Source of the DNA: Dasania marina DSM 21967
GTDB taxonomy: Bacteria; Pseudomonadota; Gammaproteobacteria; Pseudomonadales; Dasaniaceae
Length of the DNA stretch: 64,000 nt
Direction: 5' to 3'
NCBI RefSeq assembly: GCF_000373485.1
Contig: NZ_KB891585.1
Span: 281,698-345,697 of the forward strand
The notes below the pieces were generated by a model that saw only the letters and a list, made by a program, of their open reading frames with translations, was not told the origin of the DNA and searched no databases. Made by a program: the position numbers and the translations under genes. This document shows positions 33,432 through 42,828 of this stretch, in pieces; position 1 is the first letter of the stretch, and each line of letters opens with the position of its first letter.

Positions 33432-34523
33432 GTGCTTATTATCACTACCCCCACACACTCCCTCACTGACACCACCCTGGATTACGACCCCGAGACGCAA
33501 TCGCTGTGGATCATAGACCAAACCTTACTGCCCCACCGTTACCAGCGTATAGCGCTGATTGAGCTAACTGATTTTTGCCATGCTATCGCTAGTATGCAAG
33601 TGCGAGGCGCACCACTAATAGGTATTACCGCCGCTTTTGGCTTGGCCTTATCATTACGACCTAACTCCCCCCACAGTGCTGAGCAAGCCTATCAAGCCCT
33701 GCTGGCTACCCGCCCCACCGCCATTAACCTGCGTTGGGCCTTGGATAAAGTAATGTCGGCCATCAAAGCACAGCCACAAGATGCCTTTATCGCCGCTATT
33801 ACCATGGCACAACAGCTTAGGGCTGACGATATAGACCATTGCGCAGCTATAGGCCTGCACGGTGTAGATTTAATTAAACAGCAATATCAGCAAAAACAGC
33901 GCAGCATCAATATACTCACCCATTGCAACGCCGGCTGGTTGGCCACCATACGATGGGGCACTGCCTTAGCGCCTATTTATAAAGCGCAACAATTGGGCAT
34001 ACCGATACATGTTTGGGTGGATGAAACACGGCCCCGCAACCAAGGCGCCCACCTAACCGCTTGGGAGCTGCAACAGGCAGGCATCCCCCACACGCTTATT
34101 TGTGATAATACCGGCGGTCACCTCATGCAGCAGGGTATGGTGGATATGTGCATAGTGGGCAGCGACCGCACCAGCGCCAACGGCGATGTCTGCAATAAAA
34201 TAGGCACTTACCTCAAGGCCCTAGCCGCCCATGATAACCAAATTCCTTTTTATGTAGCCCTACCCAGTTCCACCATAGATTGGCAGATTAGCGATGGCCT
34301 CAGCCAGATACCTATAGAGCAGCGCCACAGCGATGAGGTATTAACAATTAGCGGTGTCGATGAGCAAGGGGTTGCGCGCAGCATTTGTATTAATAGTCAC
34401 TCACCCGCTGCTAACTATGGCTTTGATGTTACCCCGGCGCGCTTAGTTACTGGCTTGATAACCGAGCGCGGTATAGTGCCAGCCAACAGCATCGCGTTAG
34501 CCGCACTGCGAGAGCAATTATGA
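33432..34523 (+). CDS. mtnA: S-methyl-5-thioribose-1-phosphate isomerase
   Basis: Methionine salvage step converting MTR-1-P to MTRu-1-P. The 363-residue eIF2B-like protein has the catalytic-cysteine loop ILTHCNAGWLATI and the aspartate loop VGSDRTSANGDVCNKIGTY. MQVRGAPLIGITAAFGLAL near residue 55 is a family signature. The start is a GTG at 33432; no better ATG exists upstream. It overlaps mtnB by four bases (ATGA), so the two are translated together. Divergent from the helicase gene. Confidence 0.94.
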   Translation: MLIITTPTHSLTDTTLDYDPETQSLWIIDQTLLPHRYQRIALIELTDFCHAIASMQVRGAPLIGITAAFGLALSLRPNSPHSAEQAYQALLATRPTAINLRWALDKVMSAIKAQPQDAFIAAITMAQQLRADDIDHCAAIGLHGVDLIKQQYQQKQRSINILTHCNAGWLATIRWGTALAPIYKAQQLGIPIHVWVDETRPRNQGAHLTAWELQQAGIPHTLICDNTGGHLMQQGMVDMCIVGSDRTSANGDVCNKIGTYLKALAAHDNQIPFYVALPSSTIDWQISDGLSQIPIEQRHSDEVLTISGVDEQGVARSICINSHSPAANYGFDVTPARLVTGLITERGIVPANSIALAALREQL

Positions 34524-35185
34524 ATAAAACCGTATGTGAAGAAAATGGACTAAAACAGCGCCAACAACTGCTGCACTACGCCCAGCAACTCAATAGCAGC
34601 GGCTTAAGCGTGGGGAAATCTGGCAATATCAGCCTACGTTGTGAGCAGGGTTTGCTCATCACCCCATCGGGGGTAGCCTACGATGAACTTGGTGCCGAGG
34701 ACTTGGTAAAGATTGATTACCAAGGCCAACCACTAGGCCACAGCATTTACCCGCCCTCATCGGAATGGCATTTTCATGCCGCCATATACCAACAGCGCCC
34801 CGAGCAAAACGCCGTGGTACATGCCCACCCCAGCCACTGCACGGCACTGGCCTGTACCCAGCGTAATATTCCCGCGTTTCACTATATGGTGGCTATCGCA
34901 GGCGGCAGCGAAATTCCGCTGGTGCCTTACGCCTTATTTGGCTCTGAACAATTAGCCCAGCACATCATAGAAAGCATGCAGCACTACCGCGCCTGCCTAT
35001 TGGCCAACCACGGCATGATAGCTTGCGGGGAGGATTTACCTTCAGCTTTTGGCTTAGCCATAGAAGTGGAAGCGCTGGCCCAGCAATATGTGCTGGCGCT
35101 GAGCATAGGCGATGTCCACTATCTCAGCGAGCAGCAAATAAACGAGGCTATAGAGCAGTTTAAGCACTACGGCAAAAGAGAATAA
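34520..35185 (+). CDS. mtnB: Methylthioribulose-1-phosphate dehydratase
   Basis: Next step after MtnA; a zinc-dependent class II aldolase-fold enzyme. The 221-residue product has GKSGNISLRCEQGLLITPSG, metal-binding histidines in VVHAHPSHCTALA, and LLANHGMIACGEDLPSAF with the third histidine. Start ATG overlaps the mtnA stop (ATGA). The later enzymes MtnC, MtnD and MtnE are not next to it, although mtnC-mtnD often follow mtnB in other gammaproteobacteria. Confidence 0.94.
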   Translation: MNKTVCEENGLKQRQQLLHYAQQLNSSGLSVGKSGNISLRCEQGLLITPSGVAYDELGAEDLVKIDYQGQPLGHSIYPPSSEWHFHAAIYQQRPEQNAVVHAHPSHCTALACTQRNIPAFHYMVAIAGGSEIPLVPYALFGSEQLAQHIIESMQHYRACLLANHGMIACGEDLPSAFGLAIEVEALAQQYVLALSIGDVHYLSEQQINEAIEQFKHYGKRE

Positions 35186-35202
35186 AAAAGAGTAAGAAGG
35201 GA

Positions 35203-35550
35203 CTAGGCCAGTGGCTGGACAAACTCAGCTTCTATATTGTCCTGTAACTGCTTGCGGCTGGCGCCCCGCAATCGTAACGAAGCTTGCAAGCTATTGGCGC
35301 GTTTTGCCTGCTTGGCCTGACGTATGCAGTGCTGAAAAAATTTCGGCTCATGCTCGCCGCTGAGCAGCGACTGAATCAAATCCAAGGCTATACCGGTACG
35401 AAAGGCGATGCGCGCAGGATGTATGCGATAAACGTGAAACTCGGCCACCACGGCTATTTGTTCACGCACAGGCTTGTCACACTGTTTGGCTGTTAGCGGT
35501 TGGGCTGCATGTTTGGCAGCGTCGTCTTTGGCTACGGATAGTGCCGACAT
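35203..35550 (-). CDS. Hypothetical 115-residue protein
   Basis: Unrecognised. ATG 35550 (MSALSVAKDDAAKH) has AAGG eight bases upstream; a longer start at 35571 is less supported. The protein is helical and basic (FFQHCIRQAKQAKRANSLQA, LRGASRKQLQDNIEAEF) with one hydrophobic stretch (RIAFRTGIALDLIQSLL). No signal peptide or motif. It converges on mtnB with 17 bases between stops and is divergent from the first gspD copy. Confidence 0.55.
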   Translation of the reverse strand: MSALSVAKDDAAKHAAQPLTAKQCDKPVREQIAVVAEFHVYRIHPARIAFRTGIALDLIQSLLSGEHEPKFFQHCIRQAKQAKRANSLQASLRLRGASRKQLQDNIEAEFVQPLA

Positions 35551-35660
35551 TAGATAAACCTTAATAAACAATGACTAATACAAAAAGCCCTGCAATAATA
35601 ACAACAGCCATAAGCATAAATAAAGCAGCCTTACGCATTTATCACAAATCATCCAGCCTT

Positions 35661-37484
35661 ATGAACCCAAGCTATTACCGTTTATTACTTTTTATTAGCT
35701 TCTTCCACCTGTGTAGTTATGGCACAGCACAAACCGCTGTTGCTGAAAATAGCGTGCAGGCAGCGCCCCCTACTGCGTTAATCACCCTCAATATGCGCGA
35801 GGCAGAAATTGTCTCGGTGATACAGTGGATAGCGGAACAAACCCAGAAAAAAATTATTATCGACCCCAGAGTCAGTGGCAAGGTTAGCATCTTGGCCAAT
35901 GTACCTATGAGCGTAGAACAGGCCTACCATGTTTTTTTAGCCATGCTCAATGTCTACGGCTATGCCGCGGTTGAAAGCGGCGACATCGTTAGAATCATCC
36001 CCAGCGCCGCCGCCAAAACCACGCCAGGCAGTGTAATAAGCAATTTTGAAAAACCGCTAGGTGGCCAGCAAGCCTTATATGTCTATCAAAGCCAGGCGCT
36101 GGACAGCCAAAAGCTGCAAAACGCCCTACGCCCCCTAGTTAGCAACAGTGGTCATATCAGTGCCATACCCGGTAGCAATAAGCTGATTATTGCCGACGCC
36201 TACGACAATATACACCGCTTAGTGGCGCTGATAGAGCAAATCGATCAAGTCCAAGGCGTGACCATACAAACCTTAAAATTACAGCATGCTTCGGCCAATA
36301 CCGTGGCCTCGGTAATTCAATCCTTAATAGAAAATGATAAAGGCAGCAACTTCACCATCGCCAGCGATCAACGCTCTAACAGTATTCTAATGACTGGGGA
36401 CCCGGTAATAGAAAAACGGGTTAAACAACTGATCGCACAACTGGACCGGCCTATTAGTAGCACTGACAACACCAAGGTCATCCCCCTGCATTATACCGGT
36501 GCCGATGAGATGCTGCCTATTTTACAAAACATGGCCAAGGCACTGGAAACCGACAATAAAAATCACAACATCCAAGGGCAAACCATAAACGTAGCGGCAA
36601 GCCTTAGTACTAATACGTTAATCGTCACCGCGCCCCCTGACATTTTATACGCCATGGAAAAGGTTATAGCGCAAATAGACATACGCCGCGCCCAAGTATT
36701 AGTGGAGGCAATTATCGTTGAGGTTAGCGAAGATATTTCGCAAAGCTTAGGGGTAGAGTGGAACAGCAGTTTTTCTGCAGGCACCGGCACCGAGGCCGCT
36801 ACCAGTTTTGGTTTAAAACAACTGAACATCGCTACCGGTGAGGTGCTGCTATCGGGTGGTTTATCGGTGGGTTACTACAGCGGCAGCAGTTTACGCGCCT
36901 TAGTTAATGCCCTAGCTACCGAAGTGGATGCCAACATCTTATCCACCCCAACTTTGCTGACCTTAGATAATCAAGAGGCCGAAGTATTGGTGGGTTCTAA
37001 CGTGCCTTTTATTACCGGCCAATCACTGACCAATAAAAATAATGGTGGCGACCCTTTCAACACCATAGAAAGACAAGACATAGGCCTAAGCCTAAAAGTC
37101 ACCCCGCAGATTAACGACAGCAACTCTGTCACCTTAGACATAGAGCAGGTGTTAGAAACCCTTAGCGACAGCAGCACTACTGCCACCGACCTAGTAACTA
37201 ATAAGCGCAGCATCAAAACTAAAGTACAGGTGCAAAACGGCGGCATCTTAGTATTAGGCGGTTTAATTAGTGATGAGCAAACCGAAAGAGTGGATAAAGT
37301 CCCTTTGCTGGGCGATCTGCCCATTTTAGGTGCCCTATTCACCAGTACTACCACACAAACAGTGCAGCGTAATTTAATGATATTTATACACCCCAAAATT
37401 TTGGGTAATGAACTGGATAGCGAAGCTTTATCCAGCGAAAAATATCAGAAAATGCAGAACCTACGCGAGCAGTACAAACAATAA
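35661..37484 (+). CDS. gspD: Type II secretion secretin GspD, first paralogue
   Basis: Outer-membrane secretin of 607 residues from ATG 35661 (MNPSYYRLLLFISFFHLCSY), which begins just before a signal peptide; an in-frame ATG at 35571 adds 30 residues. N0 domain (LITLNMREAEIVSVIQWIAEQ), N1-N3 repeats with KLIIADAYDNIHRLVALIEQ and NTLIVTAPPDIL, then the secretin pore with VEAIIVEVSEDISQSLGVEW, NVPFITG, LVLGGLISDEQTERVDK and LMIFIHPKIL. A second complete copy lies at 49372-51234. This copy stands alone on plus, outside the gspC-gspD unit. Confidence 0.92.
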   Translation: MNPSYYRLLLFISFFHLCSYGTAQTAVAENSVQAAPPTALITLNMREAEIVSVIQWIAEQTQKKIIIDPRVSGKVSILANVPMSVEQAYHVFLAMLNVYGYAAVESGDIVRIIPSAAAKTTPGSVISNFEKPLGGQQALYVYQSQALDSQKLQNALRPLVSNSGHISAIPGSNKLIIADAYDNIHRLVALIEQIDQVQGVTIQTLKLQHASANTVASVIQSLIENDKGSNFTIASDQRSNSILMTGDPVIEKRVKQLIAQLDRPISSTDNTKVIPLHYTGADEMLPILQNMAKALETDNKNHNIQGQTINVAASLSTNTLIVTAPPDILYAMEKVIAQIDIRRAQVLVEAIIVEVSEDISQSLGVEWNSSFSAGTGTEAATSFGLKQLNIATGEVLLSGGLSVGYYSGSSLRALVNALATEVDANILSTPTLLTLDNQEAEVLVGSNVPFITGQSLTNKNNGGDPFNTIERQDIGLSLKVTPQINDSNSVTLDIEQVLETLSDSSTTATDLVTNKRSIKTKVQVQNGGILVLGGLISDEQTERVDKVPLLGDLPILGALFTSTTTQTVQRNLMIFIHPKILGNELDSEALSSEKYQKMQNLREQYKQ

Positions 37485-37508
37485 AGGGGCGAATAACATC
37501 GCCCCTTT
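37483..37508. terminator. Bidirectional terminator after first gspD
   Basis: Perfect 10-bp stem AAAGGGGCGA (37483-37492) and TCGCCCCTTT (37499-37508) with a six-base loop, starting in the gspD stop codon and facing the end of the universal stress protein gene. T-rich on the plus side only briefly. Confidence 0.75.
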
Positions 37509-37535
37509 CTCCTAGCTAACATAAAACCGATTAGC

Positions 37536-38354
37536 TTAGTTAACCACGATAGTGTCTACATCCAAGCTGGCAATTACCCGCTCTGCGGTATTACCTCTAC
37601 GAGTTTTCACCTTACCGGTTTGGCCCAGCGTACCCATCACCACCACATCGGCATTGATTTTGTTGGCAATCTCAGCGACTACCTCATCGGTATAGCCTTT
37701 ATGTACGTGTATCTTATCGCTGGCAACACCTGATTTTTTCACCAAATTACCGCGATCCGGATACTTCATAGAATCTCTATAGCCGTTAACCAAATGCAGA
37801 TCGGCACCGTGTGATTCTGCTATCCACCTGCCTCTTTCTATAATACGCATATTTAAGGCCTTGTGCTCCTCATCCTCGGCTTGAAAATTAACCGCGGCTA
37901 ATACGACTTTGCGCTCGGTTTTTGCGCCGGGGCGCACTAACACGATAGGACAGCTGGCCGTTTTTAATAAGTCCCATTTATTTTCACTAAAGGTAAAGCG
38001 GCTTTTGTTAGTTTTTTTCTGCACGGGTAAGTAGATGGTTTCTGCACCAAAGTGCTTGGCCTCTTGCAAAATGGATTGTTGCCATTCCAGTGACCAAGAA
38101 AAAGACACGCTGTAGTTTAAACCGGCGGCATCTAAAGGTTCTTTAATCGTTTCTAGGTACCAGGTTTGATCACGCTGCAAATTGTCATTATTGGCCCGCA
38201 TATTCGTCGATTCAGAATCCACACCTATAAATACCTGAATATTAACCGCCTTTTTATCGCGATATTGCGAGGTGATAATGGCGCGTTCTAAAGCCACCTG
38301 CTTATCAACACTGGGGTCTACGACCACAAAAATTTTAGTAGTACTACTGGACAT
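37536..38354 (-). CDS. Tandem universal stress protein (UspE-like)
   Basis: 272 residues with two Usp domains, about 1-140 and 148-272, each starting with a buried beta strand (KIFVVVDPSVDKQVALERAI and KVVLAAVNFQAEDEEHKALN). The second has the ATP-binding pattern G-x2-G-x9-GN in MGTLGQTGKVKTRRGNTAER. The first lacks this motif. Tandem Usp proteins respond to stress and growth arrest; the target here is unknown. It splits gspD from the gsp cluster together with the downstream dehydrogenase. Confidence 0.9.
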   Translation of the reverse strand: MSSSTTKIFVVVDPSVDKQVALERAIITSQYRDKKAVNIQVFIGVDSESTNMRANNDNLQRDQTWYLETIKEPLDAAGLNYSVSFSWSLEWQQSILQEAKHFGAETIYLPVQKKTNKSRFTFSENKWDLLKTASCPIVLVRPGAKTERKVVLAAVNFQAEDEEHKALNMRIIERGRWIAESHGADLHLVNGYRDSMKYPDRGNLVKKSGVASDKIHVHKGYTDEVVAEIANKINADVVVMGTLGQTGKVKTRRGNTAERVIASLDVDTIVVN

Positions 38355-38454
38355 AACACACTCCTGTTAACGAACTGGAAAATAGGAACCATCAGTATAT
38401 AGCAAGTGCGCTAATAAATAATGATACAAATCAACTTCTCTGTAGCCGCCGTGA

Positions 38455-39408
38455 CTATAGAGACTGTATAGCGTGGCCTTTTTTAAAAGCGCTGATAATT
38501 GCCGCCAACTGATCCACCAAGCGCTGCCGGGAGCCCTGACTGGCCCAAGCACTGTGAGGGGTAATAATCAGATTGGGGACCTCCTTTTGCAATAAAATAC
38601 TGTCTGCGGGTGGTGGCTCAGTAGCCAATACATCCATGGCAGCACCGGCAATGGTTCCCGCCTTTAGCGCTTGCGCTAAGGCCAGCTCATCCACTATGCC
38701 ACCTCTGGCCGTATTAATTAATAAAGCGCTAGGCTTCATTAAGGCCAATTGCTCGGCACCAATTAAGTTGCGGGTATGCTCACTTAAGGGGCAGTGCAAG
38801 CTGACTATATCGGCCTGCGCTAATAGGCTGTTAAGCGGTAGCCTACCGGTTTGGTTCTGGCGACCCGTCAAACTCTCGGCTATCAGTATCTCCATATCAA
38901 AAGCCTGCGCCATGGCCGCCACTTTTTTAGCTAAATTACCATAACCTATTAATCCTAGGGTTTTACCAGCCAACTCTTGTATGGGGTAATCCAGCAAGCA
39001 AAAGAAATGATTTTTCGACCAATCTCCTCGCTGCACCGCAGCATGATAATCCAATAGCCTAGTGTTTAAAGCCAACATCAAGGTAAGGGTATGCTGCGCC
39101 ACACTGGCGGTGGAATAAGCTCTAGCGTTACACACCACTATGCCCTGCGCCGTAGCCTCGGCTACGGCTATATGGTCAGTGCCAGTAGCCATGGCTACAA
39201 TCAGTTTTAATTGCGAATTTTGTTTTATGGCTTCGGCATTAAGCTTAACTTTATTGCTCAGCACCACCTCAACATCGGCAATACGTTCCATCAGCTGCTC
39301 GGGGGTGGTGCTGGGATAGATAGCCCAATCGTCTAATTGCTGCATTAAATCACTTAACTGCAAATCATCCGCGGCTAGCGTATCAAAATCGAGTATTACG
39401 CCTTTCAT
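38455..39408 (-). CDS. D-2-hydroxyacid dehydrogenase (hydroxypyruvate/glyoxylate reductase-like)
   Basis: 317-residue NAD(P)-dependent dehydrogenase from ATG 39408 (MKGVILDFDTLAADDLQ); an upstream in-frame ATG is at 39450. The nucleotide fold is LGLIGYGNLAKKVAAMAQ, and the catalytic Arg, Glu and His lie in INTARGGIVDE, VLATEPPPADS and LIITPHSAWAS. Resembles glycerate dehydrogenase HprA. The substrate cannot be fixed from sequence. Sits between uspE-like and gspB with no evident functional link to secretion. Confidence 0.88.
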   Translation of the reverse strand: MKGVILDFDTLAADDLQLSDLMQQLDDWAIYPSTTPEQLMERIADVEVVLSNKVKLNAEAIKQNSQLKLIVAMATGTDHIAVAEATAQGIVVCNARAYSTASVAQHTLTLMLALNTRLLDYHAAVQRGDWSKNHFFCLLDYPIQELAGKTLGLIGYGNLAKKVAAMAQAFDMEILIAESLTGRQNQTGRLPLNSLLAQADIVSLHCPLSEHTRNLIGAEQLALMKPSALLINTARGGIVDELALAQALKAGTIAGAAMDVLATEPPPADSILLQKEVPNLIITPHSAWASQGSRQRLVDQLAAIISAFKKGHAIQSL

Positions 39409-39486
39409 AACACAACTCATCAATAGGAAAAATGTAACAAGAGCTGCCACCTACAACGGTGGCAAGGGGGAATAAACAATGGGGTG

Positions 39487-40074
39487 TTACCAGGACTCGA
39501 CTACATCTATGCTAAAGCGCACCCGGTTTTGCCAAATCAATACCACACCCTGTGGGCTGATCTCCTCTAATAGCAAATCTTTTTCAACTAACGCGCCCTC
39601 TTTAACCCGACGATTATTAATAATAATGGTGCGCAGGCTGGGATTGTCTGAATAAACATGAAACGAAAAGGTTAACCCGGGTATAGCTGTGCGCGTATTG
39701 GCATCTAAATCATTAAAGCGTATCGCCGAGGTGTTTAATACTGGAGGCGGGTTTACTACCGCCGGCTGCGTTTGGGTTTGCGTTTGCGTTTGCGCTAAGG
39801 TTGTGCCGACCTCGGCTTCAGCAGCAGGCTTGGCCTCTGTCTGCAGAGTCACTTGCTGGCTATTGTCCGACGCCGATTTATTAGCAGAGAGAAAGTACCA
39901 GCCCGCCACGGCGGCCAATGCCAGTAATAACAGCAACAGCAAAGTCAGTATTAACTTTAACAAAGGGCTATCGGTATTGGCCAATACCGGCCGGTGTATA
40001 GTTTGCAGGTTAGGGCCTGCACCTTGCTGGCGCTGTTGATCAGATTTTTTTAGGGCATCGAGTATATAAGACAT
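39487..40074 (-). CDS. gspB: Type II secretion protein GspB
   Basis: Partner of GspA; together they help the secretin assemble through peptidoglycan. The 195-residue product begins MSYILDALKKSDQQRQQG, the hallmark of GspB, has a membrane helix at about 38-60 (LILTLLLLLLLALAAVAGWYF), a linker with a TQTQTQTQ repeat and a C-terminal periplasmic domain (IPGLTFSFHVYSDNPSLRTI through VVLIWQNRVRFSIDV) typical of the family. Overlaps the gspA stop. Confidence 0.9.
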   Translation of the reverse strand: MSYILDALKKSDQQRQQGAGPNLQTIHRPVLANTDSPLLKLILTLLLLLLLALAAVAGWYFLSANKSASDNSQQVTLQTEAKPAAEAEVGTTLAQTQTQTQTQPAVVNPPPVLNTSAIRFNDLDANTRTAIPGLTFSFHVYSDNPSLRTIIINNRRVKEGALVEKDLLLEEISPQGVVLIWQNRVRFSIDVVESW

Positions 40075-41054
40075 TATAACGCCTCTACCCTGTCAACTTG
40101 CTGCGATTTTTCTGTAGCCTTTGATACATCAGCATTACCTATGGTTAGCGCTAAATAGTTATTTTTAAACAGAAACGTCAGTAACAAAATAATGACCGCC
40201 AATGCTGATGCAAACAACAAGGGCTTAGGCCAGGACTTTTTAATCTTGTATTGGCTGAATATTTCCTTAGCCGCTTTATTGACTACCCTGCCATCCACTA
40301 TCGCCGCATTATTGGAATACACGCCTAGCATACAGCGATCACAGAGCAAATTAATCAACCTAGGCACACCGCCACTAAATTTATAAATTTTGTTAATGGC
40401 GGCACGAGAAAAAATTTCACTGTGGCATTGAGCCACCGACAAGCGATGCTGTATATATTCAGCCACCTCCGCTTTCGATAAAGGCGACAAATGATGCCTA
40501 GCGGTAATACGCTGAGCTAATTGCCGCATATCGTCACGGGCCAATATATCGTTTAATTCGGGTTGGCCCAACAGCACTAGCTGCAATAATTTCTTTTCGT
40601 CAGTTTCTAAATTGGTTAGCAGCCGCAGTTGTTCCAGTATGTCGACAGACAGGTTTTGTGCTTCATCGATAATTAATATGGTGTTGCGGCCTTGAGCATG
40701 TGCGCCCAGCAAATAGCCATTGAGCCTGTCTATCATGGCCTTGCTAGTCATGCCTTCTCTATAGGGTATGTTCAACTCTGAAAAAATAGACTGTAATAAC
40801 TGATTAATACTTTGTCGTGGATTAATAATAAACGCGATATTGGCGTTATCGGGTAATTGCTGTAACACCGAGCGACAGACGGTGGTTTTGCCCGTGCCTA
40901 CCTCACCGGTTAACACGACAAAGCCGCCCTGATCGCCGACACCATAAATTAAATGCGCCAAGGCTTCCCGGTGTTTGTCGCTCATATAGAGATAACTGGG
41001 GTCAGGCGCTATAGAAAAAGGCAGCTCACTGAGGCCAAAATACGCTTTATACAT
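40074..41054 (-). CDS. gspA: Type II secretion ATPase GspA/ExeA
   Basis: 326-residue AAA ATPase. The start MYKAYFGLSELPFSIAPDP is typical of ExeA, followed by Walker A LTGEVGTGKTTVCRSVL and Walker B TILIIDEAQNLS. A single membrane helix lies at about 276-294 (LFASALAVIILLLTFLF). Only about 30 residues follow it, so the C-terminal peptidoglycan-binding domain of Aeromonas ExeA is missing. It follows gspM and precedes gspB with immediate junctions. Confidence 0.92.
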   Translation of the reverse strand: MYKAYFGLSELPFSIAPDPSYLYMSDKHREALAHLIYGVGDQGGFVVLTGEVGTGKTTVCRSVLQQLPDNANIAFIINPRQSINQLLQSIFSELNIPYREGMTSKAMIDRLNGYLLGAHAQGRNTILIIDEAQNLSVDILEQLRLLTNLETDEKKLLQLVLLGQPELNDILARDDMRQLAQRITARHHLSPLSKAEVAEYIQHRLSVAQCHSEIFSRAAINKIYKFSGGVPRLINLLCDRCMLGVYSNNAAIVDGRVVNKAAKEIFSQYKIKKSWPKPLLFASALAVIILLLTFLFKNNYLALTIGNADVSKATEKSQQVDRVEAL

Positions 41055-41056
41055 GG

Positions 41057-41557
41057 CTAACCTTTAATCACTACGCGGGCATTGACATAGGCGGGGTTGC
41101 CCTGCCGCTCTATATTAATATTCGATAAACTAATGCCGTGTTGTTTTTCTAAAAATTCTAACCACAGTACTAAGTTTTTAAATAATACCCGTTCCATATT
41201 AATATGCAGGGTATTTTCGTCTTGCGACTCATAACGCTTAAAGTCTATATAATATTTTTTAGCACTGGAGCTGGCTATTCCCAAAATAGACTCATTAGGG
41301 TTGCGCCGCGGCGCGGTAGCCAGGTTAGCGGGGGTGTTCTCCCTCATCCATTGCAGGTCGGCTTGCGCTTGTTGGTATTGCTGTTTGGCCTCGGCGCTAT
41401 AATTAACACTGGGCACTATCAAGCCATAAATAATGACTAGTATAAAAAAGAATGCCGTTAACAGTTTAACCGCCAGCTGATCGCGCTCTGACAATTGTTG
41501 ATAGCGGTGTACGCAGGCCTGCACTAGCGGCAAGCTATACCAATCCAACAGACTCAT
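41057..41557 (-). CDS. gspM: Type II secretion protein GspM
   Basis: 166-residue bitopic inner-membrane protein that works with GspL. Cytoplasmic N-terminus (YQQLSERDQLAVKLL is the GspM signature), membrane helix at about 32-49 (LTAFFFILVIIYGLIVP), periplasmic ferredoxin-like domain with a C-terminus ending in AYVNARVVIKG. ATG overlaps the gspL stop as ATGA. Confidence 0.88.
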   Translation of the reverse strand: MSLLDWYSLPLVQACVHRYQQLSERDQLAVKLLTAFFFILVIIYGLIVPSVNYSAEAKQQYQQAQADLQWMRENTPANLATAPRRNPNESILGIASSSAKKYYIDFKRYESQDENTLHINMERVLFKNLVLWLEFLEKQHGISLSNINIERQGNPAYVNARVVIKG

Positions 41558-42828
41558 GGCTGTGCCTCCACGGTCATATTACTAATCACAGTATTTTCCT
41601 GTGCCCTAGCAGAACCTATTACCGCTTTAATACCTATAGCGGAGAACTGTTGTTTTAAACTATCTAATTGCTCAATGGTTTGGCTGCTCAATTCAAAGCG
41701 TAACAAACCATTATCTTGTGAAAAGGCCAGCTGTTTAACCGCAATCTGGCCCGATTGAGTATAGGGTTTAAATTCAGCAGCAATAGCCGCCAAGGTGGCT
41801 AAAAAGGCCCCGCTTTCACCACTGCTAATTAAACGCAAATGGTTTTGCAATTGCCGCTTAGGGCTAACCACCCTGCGCTCATTAGGGAACAACTGTTTGT
41901 AATAGCGCACGCTCTCTTGCTGTATGCGCTCAGCCTGCCAACTAAAATAGCTAGCACTGGCTACATGCACCAGCACAAATAACGCTACGCTGGCTGCTGC
42001 CGCTATGGCAGCTGGCCGCCATACCAGCCAAGTATTAGTGTCGTCCTGGCCCTGCTTATAGCCCCCCTGTAACAGATTAATATTGGCTGTGCCCTGTTTG
42101 AGCATATTCACAGCCAAAATCTCACTGCTGCTCTCTTGGTAATGGCTGTCCTGCTGCGGCCCTTGGTAATCAATAGCGACGGACTGCTCTGAGTTTTGAC
42201 TATGAAAGCAGTGCAACAACGGCAGCGCATTCTCGTCTAACTCCGCAGCTATAACCTGAGAATATAGCGTATTGAAAACCACACTCTCACAACACACGCC
42301 GTGGTATAGACCCAAGCGCAATAATGTTTTATCGCCCTCAAACAATACACTGTGATGTTGTGGCTCTATTGGTATACACAGCGTATCCACCACCATAGTT
42401 TGCGGGATGAGCTGGTGGTGATGCAATAAGTCCAACCAGCTAATTAACAGGCTGTGTTTAATAATGGCTACGTCTATTTTGCCATGACTGGCGTCCAAGT
42501 CTTGGGGCAGAGCCATATGGACGTTTTCTAATTCTTCGCTAATAAATTCTTCTATAGCAAAAGGCAGTGCCTGTTTAATATGTCGTGGGTTGCGGCTGGG
42601 TATATCGACTCGCGCCAACAACACCGCGTCATTGGGAATAATAATATGTATGCTAACACTGGCCTGTACTGCCTCGGGCAAAGCGTTGTTAATTGCCGAC
42701 AGCGCATCGCAACCTTTGAGCAATAGCTGCTGGTGTTGATTAAATATAAACCACTGCAGCTCACTGTGCTCATCTATCTGCAAGGAACTTATGCGTATAA
42801 CTAGTTTGTGCTTGTGATGATTATTCAT
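41554..42828 (-). CDS. gspL: Type II secretion protein GspL
   Basis: 424-residue inner-membrane protein that recruits the ATPase GspE. Actin-like cytoplasmic domain at about 1-240 with ARVDIPSRNPRHIKQALPFA and EEFISEELENVHMAL, membrane helix at about 272-290 (AAIAAAASVALFVLVHVA), then the periplasmic ferredoxin-like domain. Overlaps both gspK and gspM by a few bases, consistent with translational coupling in the gsp transcript. Confidence 0.9.
   Translation of the reverse strand: MNNHHKHKLVIRISSLQIDEHSELQWFIFNQHQQLLLKGCDALSAINNALPEAVQASVSIHIIIPNDAVLLARVDIPSRNPRHIKQALPFAIEEFISEELENVHMALPQDLDASHGKIDVAIIKHSLLISWLDLLHHHQLIPQTMVVDTLCIPIEPQHHSVLFEGDKTLLRLGLYHGVCCESVVFNTLYSQVIAAELDENALPLLHCFHSQNSEQSVAIDYQGPQQDSHYQESSSEILAVNMLKQGTANINLLQGGYKQGQDDTNTWLVWRPAAIAAAASVALFVLVHVASASYFSWQAERIQQESVRYYKQLFPNERRVVSPKRQLQNHLRLISSGESGAFLATLAAIAAEFKPYTQSGQIAVKQLAFSQDNGLLRFELSSQTIEQLDSLKQQFSAIGIKAVIGSARAQENTVISNMTVEAQP

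Noticed and set aside
36563-37396. Antisense frames inside the first gspD
   Set aside because: They mirror the conserved secretin frame and have no independent support.
38367-38552. 61-codon minus frame between the Usp and dehydrogenase genes
   Set aside because: It overlaps the conserved C-terminus of the dehydrogenase in another frame and has no family sequence.
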